Positions 42,553-51,778 of a stretch of DNA of 64,000 nucleotides are shown here, one piece after another. The first letter of the stretch is position 1. Each line of letters opens with the position of its first letter. Below the pieces are notes generated by a model. The model was not told the origin of the DNA. It saw only the letters and a list, made by a program, of their open reading frames with translations, and did not search any database. Source of the stretch: Polyangiaceae bacterium. GTDB taxonomy: Bacteria > Myxococcota_A > Polyangia > Polyangiales > Polyangiaceae. The position numbers were made by a program, and so were the translations under genes. Location: NCBI GenBank assembly GCA_947475525.1, contig CANJMI010000023.1:1-64000 (forward strand), given 5' to 3'.

Positions 42553-44088
42553 CTACACGGTCAAGTCGAGCTTCGCCAGGCGGTCGCGCGCTTCGCGGTG
42601 TGCCTCGCGGTACTCGTCCGAGCGCAAAATCGATTCGTGAAACGCTCCCGGGCTCCCGATGGCGCGCCCCGCCACGAACATCGCCCAAATTGCCGGCGCC
42701 GTGTCCGCCATCGCGAGGGCCTGCAGCGGCTCGTGCGCCGGCCACATCGCGGGATGTTCGAGGTCGAGCACGAGCAAATTCGCGAGGGCTCCCGGCGCGA
42801 TGACCCCGGCACGAAACTTCGGGTGCCACTTTCCAGGCTCCGACCAGACGCGCGACAACAATCGCGAGGGCGCCGCATCGTCCTCGTGCTCGGCACAAAG
42901 GCCCACGCGACGCCGCCATGCCGCTTCGGCGGCGGCAGGGTCACCCGCGATGAAACCTTGGTATTCCTGACTCCACGTGGTTCCTAGCGTGCGCTGACCA
43001 GCGACGAAGCGAAGCTCCCTTTGCACGTTCATCGTATCGTTGCTCGAAGCGCAGTCGGTCGCGAGACCCCACGGCACACCGGCGCGCGACCACTCCCCAA
43101 CCAGCGCCGGAAATCCGAACACGAGCTGCGAATAAGGGCAGAAGACACTGGCCGAACGGGACCTCGCGAGGCGCCCGAGATCGTCGCGGTCGACGTAGAT
43201 GCAATGCGCGAACACGTTCGACGGCGAACGCTCGAGCACACCGATTCGCTCGAGCCACGCGGTCGGTGTTGCCCCATGCCGCGCCTTCGCTCGGCGGTAC
43301 TCCTCAACCGACTGAGCGAGGTGCGCGTGAACCGGAAGCCTTCGTGCCTCTGCGAGGTCGAGAGCCTTACCGAAGAGCTCGGCGCTGACGGTGTCGGTGG
43401 CGTGCGGACCGAGCGCCGCGAACACGCCTCGCCCGCCAAACCGCGACGAATCATCGATGGCCGCGGTGGCTTCTAGCTGCGCTTCCCAGGCCTCCATGCC
43501 CGGCCCGGACAGGTCCTGGAGCGTCGGGGCGACGACGCCGGAGAGCCCCACGTCAGCGAGGCCCTCCGCGACCTCTTGGCCCGCGTAATAGTGCTCCCAC
43601 ACGAGGCCGACGCCCGCGAGCAAGCTGTCGTAGGCGCCGATCCGTGTGAAGGCGCGGACGTCCTCGGGCGCAACGCGGCGCTCGACCTTGAAGTAGAACT
43701 CTTCGACCATGTTGCCGCGCGTGACGCCGCGCATGTCGAGCCCGCGCAAGAACCCGAGCGCGAGGTGCGTGTGAGCGTTGATGAACGCAGGTGCGAGCAA
43801 TTTATCGCCAAAATCGACGACATCATCCCCGGCTTCCGGCACGAAGGGCGCGCCCGCGGCAAGCTCGTGTACACGCGCGATGGTGCTGCCGTCGAGCCTG
43901 ACCGCGGCGGGAACGACACGCAGCGCCGCGTCTCCAACGGAGGAAGCTTCGGGTCCGAGGACGACCCGCCGCGAGAGCAACACCGTCGGCATGTGCGACG
44001 GGACCACGGTTTTCCGAAGAGGTAAAGGAGCGCGCGTTATGGCGAGGGCGGGCAATCCAACGAAGCGGATGGCACCCGCGTCGCTCAC
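42553..44088 (-). CDS. Metal-dependent amidohydrolase (SAH/guanine deaminase-like)
   Basis: Up to 511 residues with the amidohydrolase-fold metal ligands: HxH in FINAHTHLALG, His in LPVHAHLAQSVEEY, His in VFAHCIYVDRDD and Asp in GLATDCASSNDTMN. These place it in the chlorohydrolase/S-adenosylhomocysteine-deaminase branch that deaminates heterocycles. The GTG at 44088 overlaps the kinase stop as GTGA; an internal ATG at 43992 would begin closer to the domain. Last gene of a three-gene operon, so its substrate may relate to the sugar-alcohol metabolism upstream. Confidence 0.8.
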   Translation of the reverse strand: MSDAGAIRFVGLPALAITRAPLPLRKTVVPSHMPTVLLSRRVVLGPEASSVGDAALRVVPAAVRLDGSTIARVHELAAGAPFVPEAGDDVVDFGDKLLAPAFINAHTHLALGFLRGLDMRGVTRGNMVEEFYFKVERRVAPEDVRAFTRIGAYDSLLAGVGLVWEHYYAGQEVAEGLADVGLSGVVAPTLQDLSGPGMEAWEAQLEATAAIDDSSRFGGRGVFAALGPHATDTVSAELFGKALDLAEARRLPVHAHLAQSVEEYRRAKARHGATPTAWLERIGVLERSPSNVFAHCIYVDRDDLGRLARSRSASVFCPYSQLVFGFPALVGEWSRAGVPWGLATDCASSNDTMNVQRELRFVAGQRTLGTTWSQEYQGFIAGDPAAAEAAWRRRVGLCAEHEDDAAPSRLLSRVWSEPGKWHPKFRAGVIAPGALANLLVLDLEHPAMWPAHEPLQALAMADTAPAIWAMFVAGRAIGSPGAFHESILRSDEYREAHREARDRLAKLDLTV

Positions 44089-45575
44089 TTCGCGAGGAGA
44101 ACATCGCGGAGCGCCGGGTAGAGCCGACGGTACTTCGACTCGTAGAGCCGCTCGTACGTCAGCGCCATCGGCCCGGGTTCGAATCGCTCACCGCGGCGGG
44201 ACATCGCCTGCGCCGCGGCCTCGAACGAAGGCGCGAGCCCCGTCGACACCGCTGCGATCATCGCCGCTCCAAGCGACGTCGCTTCGTGGGACGCCGCCCG
44301 AACCACCACCTTACCGAGCACGTCCGCCAGGATCTGGCACCACAAGTCACTACGACTGCCGCCGCCCATGACGACGATTTCACGGACCTGTCCCGCGAGC
44401 GCTTCGACGCCGCTCGTGTGCAAACGCTGCTCGAACGCGATTCCCTCGAGCAGCGCGCGATAAAGGTGAGCTTGGCCGTGCTCGCCTCGCAGGCCGACGA
44501 CAATGCCGCTCGCCCCCTCGTCCCAGTACGGATTCATCACGCCATTCCAGTAAGGCACGAGCATGACGCCATCGCTCCCTGCAGCAATCCCGCAAGCGCC
44601 GCGCTCGAGTTCGTCCAAAGCGGCGAGCGAGCGGCCGAGAAGCTTCTCGCAGAGCCACGTCACAGTGAACGTGCCGCCTTGCAGATCCGTCTCGAGGAAA
44701 TAGCTTCCAGGGATCGCGCCGAACAAAGTGCGGCAGACGCGATCGCGCACGTACACAGGTGAGAGCACACCGGAGACGACCGCCGTGCCGAGGTTCAAAT
44801 ACGCAATGCCCGGAGCCGTGATCCCCGCGCCTAGACCGGCAGCCTGGCCGTCCCCTGCTCCGGCAACCACCGCGAGCCCCTCGGGCAATCCGCTTTGTGC
44901 GGCGGCCATCGCCGACACGGTTCCCATGCTCGAGCCGACCTCGACGAGCTCGGGCAATTGCTCGCGTGAAAGCCCGGCGAGGCGCACGACGTCATCGGCC
45001 CAGGTGCGTTGGCGCATGTCCACGAGGCCCATCGGATCGGCCGCGGCGAGCGAGGTTACCGCCCTGCCCGTCAGTCGCCACGTCAGAAACGCGTGCACGT
45101 CGAGGACCTTGCGAACGCGGGACGCGAGCTCTGGCGCGCGGGCTCGCTGACCGAGCCATTTGTAGACCGAGGGCGTCGTGCACGGCGGCTTGCCAGTGAG
45201 GTCATGGAGACGGTCGTCGCCGAGCACGGAGGCGGCATGCGCAACCTCGGCACCGCAACGATGGTCCATCCACACGAGAGCCGGCGCGAGCGGAGTTCCC
45301 GCTTCGTCCGTCACGACGAACGTCTCGCGTTGGTTGGCTATCGCAAGACCACGCAGCCGCGCTGGATCGACAAGGGCTACGCAGGCGCGGGATGCTTCGC
45401 AAAACGCTCGCCACCAGCTCTCGGCATCTTGTTGCCACGCTCCGCTCGACGGGTTGTCGAGAGGGATCGGCGCTCGGCCTTCGGCATGCACGTTCCCGCC
45501 CGCGTCGTAGGCGAACACCTTGCAGGCCGTGGTGCTCGAGTCGACGCCGAGCACGAGATCCCCCTCAACGCTCAT
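44085..45575 (-). CDS. FGGY-family carbohydrate kinase
   Basis: 496 residues with the FGGY fold: LGVDSSTTACKV (phosphate 1), IANQRETFVVTDEAGTPLAPALVWMDHR, and the C-terminal adenosine region EIVVMGGGSRSDLWCQILADVLGKVV with HEATSLGAAMIAA. Family members phosphorylate glycerol, xylulose, ribulose or erythritol. The QRET and DHR motifs resemble glycerol and xylulose kinases. Coupling to a GpsA-like dehydrogenase favours a polyol-phosphate pathway (inference). Its start overlaps the dehydrogenase stop by 4 nt. Confidence 0.88.
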   Translation of the reverse strand: MSVEGDLVLGVDSSTTACKVFAYDAGGNVHAEGRAPIPLDNPSSGAWQQDAESWWRAFCEASRACVALVDPARLRGLAIANQRETFVVTDEAGTPLAPALVWMDHRCGAEVAHAASVLGDDRLHDLTGKPPCTTPSVYKWLGQRARAPELASRVRKVLDVHAFLTWRLTGRAVTSLAAADPMGLVDMRQRTWADDVVRLAGLSREQLPELVEVGSSMGTVSAMAAAQSGLPEGLAVVAGAGDGQAAGLGAGITAPGIAYLNLGTAVVSGVLSPVYVRDRVCRTLFGAIPGSYFLETDLQGGTFTVTWLCEKLLGRSLAALDELERGACGIAAGSDGVMLVPYWNGVMNPYWDEGASGIVVGLRGEHGQAHLYRALLEGIAFEQRLHTSGVEALAGQVREIVVMGGGSRSDLWCQILADVLGKVVVRAASHEATSLGAAMIAAVSTGLAPSFEAAAQAMSRRGERFEPGPMALTYERLYESKYRRLYPALRDVLLAK

Positions 45576-46630
45576 CCCTGCTCGCCGCCGAAAAACGCAT
45601 CGAAGGGCATCTCAAGCGACGCACCATCGAGCGCGACGCGCGTCATTTCATGCAAGAGCGGAAGCTCCTTCGCTCCGAGCACACCGCGCTCCTTCAGTGC
45701 CGTCATCGCCGTTCGCATGACGGCGAGGATCTCGAGACACTCGAGCGTCGCGCCATCCATGCGGGCGACAGCGTCGGGCAACGATAGCCCGAGACCCAGC
45801 CATTTTCCGAAGCGCCCGGTTCGACCGCCATTGTTCGTGACGTCGAGATCGCCCACCCCCGCAAGCCCGGCCGCCGTCGAAGGGCGGCCACCTGTAACTT
45901 CGATGACGCGCATCATCTCGCCTATCGCCTGCGCCATTACTGCCGACTCGTAGTTGTGCATCGCGATGCTCCCGGGCACGCCACCGTGTCGCTCGTGAAG
46001 ACCGGCGCCGAACGCGACACCCATCGCGAACGCGTTCTTCAAGGCCGCGCAGATCTCGACCCCCTCGACGTCGTCACTCAGGAACACACGATAATAACTC
46101 GTACGCACGAGCCCGGCGATGGTCTCAAGGGACGCACGATTGCGTCCCGTCAGCACGACGCACGTCGGCACTCGTCGCGCGAGCTCACCCGCGATGCACG
46201 GCCCCGCGATCGCCGCCGGAGCCACCGTCTCCCGTAGCGATGCGGGCAGCTCGGCCGCGAGCACATCAGGCAACACGCGAAGGCGCTCGCCGTCCCACTC
46301 GAGGCCCTTCGTGATGCTGAAGAGCGGCATCCCGGGACGCAGCAGCGGACCGACGGCCTGCCCTGCCCACCGCACGCCCGCCGAGCTTACGCCCAGGGCA
46401 ACCGCATCCGCCCCGTCGAGCGCAGTCGCCAGCTCGTCGACTTGAAACGCGCGAAGTTCTCGCGGCAGCGCTTGGCGCAAGCCCAGGTGGTGACCATCCT
46501 CGAGGATGCGCGCGATGAGGTGCCGGTCGAACGGGGTGCCGACCAGCCGAACCTCGTGACCGCGATCCGCGAGCGGGACGCAGAGCGCGCTACCCATCAT
46601 GCCGGCTCCAACGACGGTGATGACGGCCAT
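45572..46630 (-). CDS. GpsA-like NAD(P)-dependent glycerol-3-phosphate dehydrogenase family protein
   Basis: 352 residues with an N-terminal Rossmann motif (VVGAGMMGSALCVPLADRGHEV), the ITKGLEWD segment, AAIAGPCIAGELARR and the catalytic-lysine region EICAALKNAFAMGVAFGAGL characteristic of GpsA relatives, plus GVGDLDVTNN. It differs from housekeeping GpsA in several positions (for example GPCIAGE for GPSFAKE) and sits with an FGGY kinase, so it may act on another polyol phosphate. ATG 46630 is preceded by AGGGA; it is divergent from cysS. Confidence 0.85.
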   Translation of the reverse strand: MAVITVVGAGMMGSALCVPLADRGHEVRLVGTPFDRHLIARILEDGHHLGLRQALPRELRAFQVDELATALDGADAVALGVSSAGVRWAGQAVGPLLRPGMPLFSITKGLEWDGERLRVLPDVLAAELPASLRETVAPAAIAGPCIAGELARRVPTCVVLTGRNRASLETIAGLVRTSYYRVFLSDDVEGVEICAALKNAFAMGVAFGAGLHERHGGVPGSIAMHNYESAVMAQAIGEMMRVIEVTGGRPSTAAGLAGVGDLDVTNNGGRTGRFGKWLGLGLSLPDAVARMDGATLECLEILAVMRTAMTALKERGVLGAKELPLLHEMTRVALDGASLEMPFDAFFGGEQG

Positions 46631-46704
46631 AGGTCCCTACTCTAGTGCCAAAGTGCCTTCACGATTTCAAATTGGCGGACCATCGACCATATTCTGGCCC
46701 CCTC

Positions 46705-48180
46705 ATGCCGCACCCGTTTCGCATCTACAACACGCTCGCACGCAAGGTTGAAGACTTCGTGCCGATCGAGGCCGGCAAGGTCGGCCTCTACGTTTGCGGT
46801 ATGACCGTGTACGACCACTGCCACGTCGGCCACGCCCGCGCGATGGTGGTGTTCGACGCCTTCACCCGGTACCTGCGCCACCGCGGCTGGGACGTAAATT
46901 TCGTTCGCAACTTCACCGACGTCGACGACAAAATTATCGCGCGAGCGAACGAAAAGGGCCAGGATCCGCTCGCATTCGCGAATCACTTCATCGATGAGTT
47001 CCACATCGAGATGAAGGCGCTCGGCCTCGACCTACCGACGCACGAACCGCGGGTGTCGGAGTCGATGGACGCGATCCTCCAGCTCATCCAAACGCTGGTC
47101 GATCGCGGGCACGCCTACGAAGCCGAAGGCAGCGTGTGGTTCAGCGTCACTACGTGCGCCGAGTACGGCAAGCTCTCAAACCAGCGCATCGACGAACTGA
47201 GGAGCGCCGACGACGTCGCCGGCAAATCGCACAGCGCGGATTTCGCCCTCTGGAAGGCCGCGAAGCCCGGGGACCCCTCATGGCCGAGCCCCTGGGGACC
47301 GGGGCGGCCCGGGTGGCACATCGAGTGCTCCGCCATGGTCGCCAAACACCTCGGCGAGACGGTCGACATCCACGGGGGCGGGCTCGATCTCGTCTTTCCG
47401 CACCACGAAAACGAAGTCGCGCAAAGTGAGTGCGGCGTGGCAAAACCCTACGCGCGCTACTGGATGCACAACGGCCTTCTGACGATGGCCGGCGGCCAGA
47501 AGATGGGCAAGAGCCTCGGCAACGTCATCAACATTCACACCGCGCTCGCCGAGTTCCCCGCCGAAGCGATCCGAATCTATTACCTACACAACCAGTACCG
47601 CTCGCCGCTCCCTTGGAGCTCGGAGGCGTTACCGGAGGCCCTCGGCATGTTGAGTCGCCTCTACGACGCCTTTGAAAAGGCCTCGGCGATGGAGGGTAAC
47701 GAGGACGCGGACAAGGTCGCCAAAGACCTCGGCGAAGACGCGCTTACGGTGCTCACGCTCGGCCGCAGCTTTGCCGAAAAATTCTATGCGGCCGCGGACC
47801 AGGACTTCAACACGGCGCAGGCTCTCGCGCACGTCTTCGAACTCGCGCGCGCGCTGAACCGTTTCGCCGCTCACAAAAAAGCGAAGAAACGCGGCATGCC
47901 CGTGGTCGCGCCGGCGCTCGCCGCATTTGCACTCGTGCGTGAGGCCTTTGGACTCTTCACGATGACGCCGCACGAGCTCCACGCCGAGGTAAAATCCAAG
48001 CGCCTTGCGGCCCTCGGACTCGACCGTGCCGACATCGAGACCAAACTCGCTCTTCGCAAGGCCGCACGCGACTCGAAAGATTGGGCACGCTCGGACAGCC
48101 TTCGCGATGAACTCGCCGCGCAGAAGATCGAGGTGCTCGACCTCGCCGAAGGCGTCGAATGGCGGGTCAAACTCGACTGA
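46705..48180 (+). CDS. cysS: Cysteinyl-tRNA synthetase
   Basis: About 491 residues, class I synthetase. Zinc ligand and HIGH region: LYVCGMTVYDHCHVGHARAMV (the HIGH motif appears as HVGH); further zinc ligands in GWHIECSAM and VFPHHENE; the KMSKS loop reads KMGKS. The C-terminal DALR-like domain is intact. ATG 46705 is preferred because the family starts just before the FRIYNTL segment; the frame extends 20 codons upstream without homology. Confidence 0.95.
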   Translation: MPHPFRIYNTLARKVEDFVPIEAGKVGLYVCGMTVYDHCHVGHARAMVVFDAFTRYLRHRGWDVNFVRNFTDVDDKIIARANEKGQDPLAFANHFIDEFHIEMKALGLDLPTHEPRVSESMDAILQLIQTLVDRGHAYEAEGSVWFSVTTCAEYGKLSNQRIDELRSADDVAGKSHSADFALWKAAKPGDPSWPSPWGPGRPGWHIECSAMVAKHLGETVDIHGGGLDLVFPHHENEVAQSECGVAKPYARYWMHNGLLTMAGGQKMGKSLGNVINIHTALAEFPAEAIRIYYLHNQYRSPLPWSSEALPEALGMLSRLYDAFEKASAMEGNEDADKVAKDLGEDALTVLTLGRSFAEKFYAAADQDFNTAQALAHVFELARALNRFAAHKKAKKRGMPVVAPALAAFALVREAFGLFTMTPHELHAEVKSKRLAALGLDRADIETKLALRKAARDSKDWARSDSLRDELAAQKIEVLDLAEGVEWRVKLD

Positions 48181-48240
48181 GTACGGTGCCCTTAAACACG
48201 CGCACGCGGCGGCTCGAGCCTCGCGGGTCCGAGGTCCCCA

Positions 48241-48816
48241 CTATTTTCGCAGCAGCGGCAGCGGCACGAGCGGCAGCGGCGTAAGCGGCGTCGCCGGAGG
48301 AGCCGCAATCATCGGCGGCAAGACCGGCGGCAAAACGATTGGACGCAGCGGGGCGGCAAGCGGCGGCGGCGCCTCGGGCTCGATTGGAGCCGTCGGATCG
48401 GGCCGAGCTGGCGGCAGCGCGGGAGGAGGCGGCTGCTTTGCGATGCCGTTAGGCTCGGTCCACCACCACGTTCCTTCGGGCTTCGGCGGCACGCGTTGAG
48501 GAGCCACGAACCAAGCCGGAGCGTTCAACACCCAGGTGCAATGCCAGCCATCGGGGCGGTTGTCACATACCTCGACGTAGGTCATCTGCTTGCCGCAACC
48601 GCGCACACCCCTCGTGCGCTCATCGAGCTCGATGACTTCGGTCTGCGGGCCCGGGCACTGCAGGTCGAAGGTCGCGCGCGCCCGCAGTTGCTGAACGCTC
48701 GCTCCCGATGTGCCTACGCACCCGACGAGCGCGAAGGCAGCCCCACCGAGCAGCGCCAAGCCCGCTCGACTCCGCTTCAACCCGGCAGCCCGAGCACGCA
48801 CAACCCGCACGCGCAC
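48241..48816 (-). CDS. Pro-rich lipoprotein
   Basis: The GTG at 48816 overlaps the porin stop by one base (TAGTG). The 191-residue product has a lipoprotein signal (ALLGGAAFALVGC), a small Cys-containing domain (FDLQCPGPQ, VRGCGKQMTYVEVCDNRPDGWHCTWV) and a C-terminal tail of about 75 residues that is over one-third Pro. The tail could span or rest on the cell wall. No family recognised. Last gene of the MopE-repeat operon. Confidence 0.65.
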   Translation of the reverse strand: MRVRVVRARAAGLKRSRAGLALLGGAAFALVGCVGTSGASVQQLRARATFDLQCPGPQTEVIELDERTRGVRGCGKQMTYVEVCDNRPDGWHCTWVLNAPAWFVAPQRVPPKPEGTWWWTEPNGIAKQPPPPALPPARPDPTAPIEPEAPPPLAAPLRPIVLPPVLPPMIAAPPATPLTPLPLVPLPLLRK

Positions 48817-50531
48817 TAGAACCGGTAGGTCCCCGTGAGGCTCAGCTCTTGGTTCTTGAAGCCATCGGCGGCGAAGCGCCCGTTCTTCACGTCATCGTAC
48901 TTGTAGCGGAGCGCGAGGAGGCCGGTCTGCTCGTAAACGAACCAGTGCAACGCCGCGCGGAATTGGCGCTCATCGCGCTCTTTCTTCAGTGCCGCGCCAA
49001 CGTCGGTGTTGATGTCCGAAGGCAGCACGTCGAGGTCACCGGCGATGTACTCACCGAAGTCCGCCGCGAGGAAAAGATGCCGCGGCCACAAGAGCGCGCC
49101 GACGGTCGCAAGGTAGCTGTACTGCCACGACCCGAACTCGAGCTCGCGCTTCCAATAGGTCTCGGCTTGCGCGTAGAAGTGCCACCACTTCACGACCGCG
49201 ATGCCGTTCCACGCCGGGTAACGCTCTTGCGCGCGCTGGTCGTACTTCACCCCGACGAGCGCCGCGGCCATGAGCGGCACGGCATTGTAGATGAACGGCG
49301 AGTCGTAGCGGCTGTAGTAGCCGACAAGGTTTACGTGGACCTGCGTGCCGACCGTCCACGTGTAGTTGGTGTTGTTGTCGGCGTAGAAGCGACCACCGAC
49401 GTTGCCGTTCGAGTTGCCAGAGCCGCCGCCCGCGAACACGCGGAAGTTAACGCGACCGCGCGCGTCGATCGGACCGCCGAACTCGGTTGCGGCGCCATTG
49501 CCCTGCTCGAAAGCGGAGAAGACGAAGAACGCGGGTTCGAGAAGTGGGTGCTTCGAGGCCGACAGAATCGTCTGCGCGGTGAGACCGCCGCCGCCCGAGT
49601 TGATGTTGAAATAGTGGCCGCGTTTACCCACCGGCAACTGGAACATCGCGAAGGTCAAACGTGGCGTCTTTTCGGCGCGCAGGTTCAAGAGAAAGAACGA
49701 GTTCTCGATGTTACCGATCGGCCCGAGGAACCGCATCTGCAGCGCCGTGAACGCCGTGTCCCACGCATTGAGCGTCTGATCGCCGGGCTTGGTGTCCTCG
49801 ATGCGGTAGAGCTGGCGCACTTGCGCGACGACCGACAGACGGAGGCCGGCCTGCGGATTGCAAATCGTCACCTGCGGATCGAAACGGCAGCCAAAATCGG
49901 CGCAGTCGGTCTTGCCGTCGCCGTCGTTGTCGTAGCCGTCGGAGCACGCGTAGTCGTTGCGCTCGCCGTCGACGTCGCCAAACTTGCCGATCAACTGGTC
50001 AACCGCGACGCCCTCGTCGAGTGGGGGTAGCGCGAAGGTGTTGCCAACGCTCCCTTTGACGCCGGGCACTTCGCCCTTCCACTGGCCCCGGCACGCGGCG
50101 AGTCCGACGCCATGGCAATCGCGATCATCGCAATCGATCGTGCCGTCGGCGTCGTTGTCAATGAAATCGCTGCAGAGCGCGTCGGTCTGCTCGTGGACGC
50201 CCGTCGTCTTGCATGCGGGAGAATCGATGCAGTCCGAATCCGCGCAGTCGGTGACCGAGTCGCCGTCTTCGTCGATGCGATCGGAACAGTTGGTCTCCGT
50301 GGCGTCCGACGGATTGTTCGCCGCCACAGCCTCGGCTGGAGCCTTGCGTACGCGAGGGTCCGCGTGGGCTTCGCCCTTCGGCGCGGCAGGTCCTTTCCCG
50401 CGCTTGGCGTCGCGCTCGCTGTCGCCCGCCTCATCGTGATGCTGTTCGCCCTCAGCCTCCTGCGCGTACGCAGCGCCGTGTGCCGCGACCGAGAGACCCA
50501 TCGCCCAAAGAGCCAACCACGTATGTCGCAT
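48816..50531 (-). CDS. Porin-like outer-membrane protein with N-terminal MopE-like Asp/Cys repeats
   Basis: About 571 residues from ATG 50531 (a GTG at 50540 overlaps the previous stop and is an alternative). It has a signal peptide (WLALWAMGLSVAAHGAAYA), a charged linker, three repeats of the form CSDxxDxDxDGxxDCxDxDC (near residues 82, 115 and 200), and then a beta-barrel of about 350 residues with alternating amphipathic strands ending in LTGTYRF, the C-terminal Phe used for barrel assembly. The barrel resembles phosphate-selective porin (OprO/OprP-like) proteins. The repeats look like Ca or metal-binding loops facing outward or into the periplasm. Confidence 0.75.
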   Translation of the reverse strand: MRHTWLALWAMGLSVAAHGAAYAQEAEGEQHHDEAGDSERDAKRGKGPAAPKGEAHADPRVRKAPAEAVAANNPSDATETNCSDRIDEDGDSVTDCADSDCIDSPACKTTGVHEQTDALCSDFIDNDADGTIDCDDRDCHGVGLAACRGQWKGEVPGVKGSVGNTFALPPLDEGVAVDQLIGKFGDVDGERNDYACSDGYDNDGDGKTDCADFGCRFDPQVTICNPQAGLRLSVVAQVRQLYRIEDTKPGDQTLNAWDTAFTALQMRFLGPIGNIENSFFLLNLRAEKTPRLTFAMFQLPVGKRGHYFNINSGGGGLTAQTILSASKHPLLEPAFFVFSAFEQGNGAATEFGGPIDARGRVNFRVFAGGGSGNSNGNVGGRFYADNNTNYTWTVGTQVHVNLVGYYSRYDSPFIYNAVPLMAAALVGVKYDQRAQERYPAWNGIAVVKWWHFYAQAETYWKRELEFGSWQYSYLATVGALLWPRHLFLAADFGEYIAGDLDVLPSDINTDVGAALKKERDERQFRAALHWFVYEQTGLLALRYKYDDVKNGRFAADGFKNQELSLTGTYRF

Positions 50532-50536
50532 CGCCG

Positions 50537-51778
50537 TCACTCGCACACCCGCTTTTGCTGTTTGCAAACCGTTCCGAGGGGATTCCAGCTGCAGTCCCAA
50601 TCCTTGCAATCGATGAATCCGTCGCCGTCGTTGTCGAGGCCATCGGAGCACCGCGCATCGACCTCCGCGGCGGTCAGCCCGAGGCTCTCTTGACACACGG
50701 CCTGTACGGCCGGGTCCTTCGATTTCTTGCACGAGTAATCCGCGCAATCCACGAAGCCATTGCCGTCGTTGTCGACGCGGTCGGAGCACTTGTCTGCGGT
50801 CGATTCGAGGATCGTGTCGCAGTGCGCCTTCACGGCTGGGTCCTCCGACTGCGAGCAGCTGTAGTCGCCGCAGTCCGCGAAGCCGTTGTCGTCGTTGTCG
50901 ATGCCATCCGAGCAGCGTTCGAGGGACAGCTCGAGAACCGAGTTGCAGTACGCAAGCACGGCGGGATCCATCGACTGCGAGCAGCTGTAGTCACCGCAGT
51001 CCGCGTAGCCGTTGTTGTCGTTGTCGATGCCATCCGAGCAACGCTCGAGGGACAGCTCGAGAACCGAGTTGCAGTACGCAAGCACCGCAGAATCACTCGA
51101 TTTCTTGCAGTTGTTGTCGTTGCAATCGATGTAGCCGTTGCCGTCGTTGTCTTTGCCGTCCTTGCAGAACGCGACCGTCACCTCGTCGCCGAAGCAAGCA
51201 TCGCCCTGCGAACACGAGAGCACCGCTTGGCACGTCGCGGTCTTGCTGCAGCCCGTGTCGCTGCAGTCGATGGCGCCGTCCGAATCGTTGTCCTTGCCAT
51301 CGGAACACGTCGTGTCGAGGTTCTCGCTGCAGACCGTGACGAAGACGCCGTTGCGGCACCCGTTGTCCTGGCAGTCGATGAAGTTGTTGCCGTCGTTGTC
51401 GATGCCGTCCGAGCAGAGCTCATCGGAGAACTCACGGGTGCAGCAGACCTCGGCGATGCTCTGGCACTTCGAGTCACCGCAATCGAACTTGCCGTTGCTG
51501 TCGTTGTCGATCTGGTCGATGCAGAGATGGAACTCGTTCTCGATCTCATCTTGCGGGTAAACAGGGACGACTTCCCCGCACTGCCCCGACGAGAAAACGC
51601 AGTCCGGATCCTCGCAATCGATCAGGTTGTCGAGGTCATCATCGAGGCCGTTCGAGCACTTGTCGTCTTCGACTTCGTAGCCGAGCTTGGTGCTCGTCGG
51701 CGTGACGAACTCGCAGGCAGCGGCGAGTAGCGTGAGCCCGCCGAGCAGGACGGCTCCGCGCATGCGGAAGGAACTCAT
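50537..51778 (-). CDS. Lipoprotein with nine MopE-like Asp/Cys repeats
   Basis: ATG 51778 overlaps the nuclease-fold gene stop as ATGA. The 413-residue product has a lipoprotein signal (LLGGLTLLAAAC) and then nearly its whole length is nine copies of C-S-D-G-x-D-N-D-x-N-G-x-x-D-C-x-D-x-x-C. The DNDxNG pattern resembles EF-hand-type Ca loops and the putative metal-binding repeats of MopE. Two adjacent units are near-identical 42-residue duplications. Probably a surface-exposed, disulfide-stapled metal-binding rod (inference). Confidence 0.8.
   Translation of the reverse strand: MSSFRMRGAVLLGGLTLLAAACEFVTPTSTKLGYEVEDDKCSNGLDDDLDNLIDCEDPDCVFSSGQCGEVVPVYPQDEIENEFHLCIDQIDNDSNGKFDCGDSKCQSIAEVCCTREFSDELCSDGIDNDGNNFIDCQDNGCRNGVFVTVCSENLDTTCSDGKDNDSDGAIDCSDTGCSKTATCQAVLSCSQGDACFGDEVTVAFCKDGKDNDGNGYIDCNDNNCKKSSDSAVLAYCNSVLELSLERCSDGIDNDNNGYADCGDYSCSQSMDPAVLAYCNSVLELSLERCSDGIDNDDNGFADCGDYSCSQSEDPAVKAHCDTILESTADKCSDRVDNDGNGFVDCADYSCKKSKDPAVQAVCQESLGLTAAEVDARCSDGLDNDGDGFIDCKDWDCSWNPLGTVCKQQKRVCE
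50846..51097 (-). repeat. 126-bp in-frame tandem duplication inside the nine-repeat lipoprotein gene
   Basis: Two adjacent 126-bp blocks (50846-50971 and 50972-51097) encode near-identical 42-residue segments that include AVLAYCNSVLELSLERCSDG. They are much more alike than the other repeat units, so this duplication is recent. Confidence 0.9.

Noticed and set aside
46705-48180. KMGKS in place of KMSKS as a sign of a defective cysteinyl-tRNA synthetase
   Set aside because: All zinc ligands and the HIGH region are intact, and the Ser position of KMSKS varies in functional class I synthetases.
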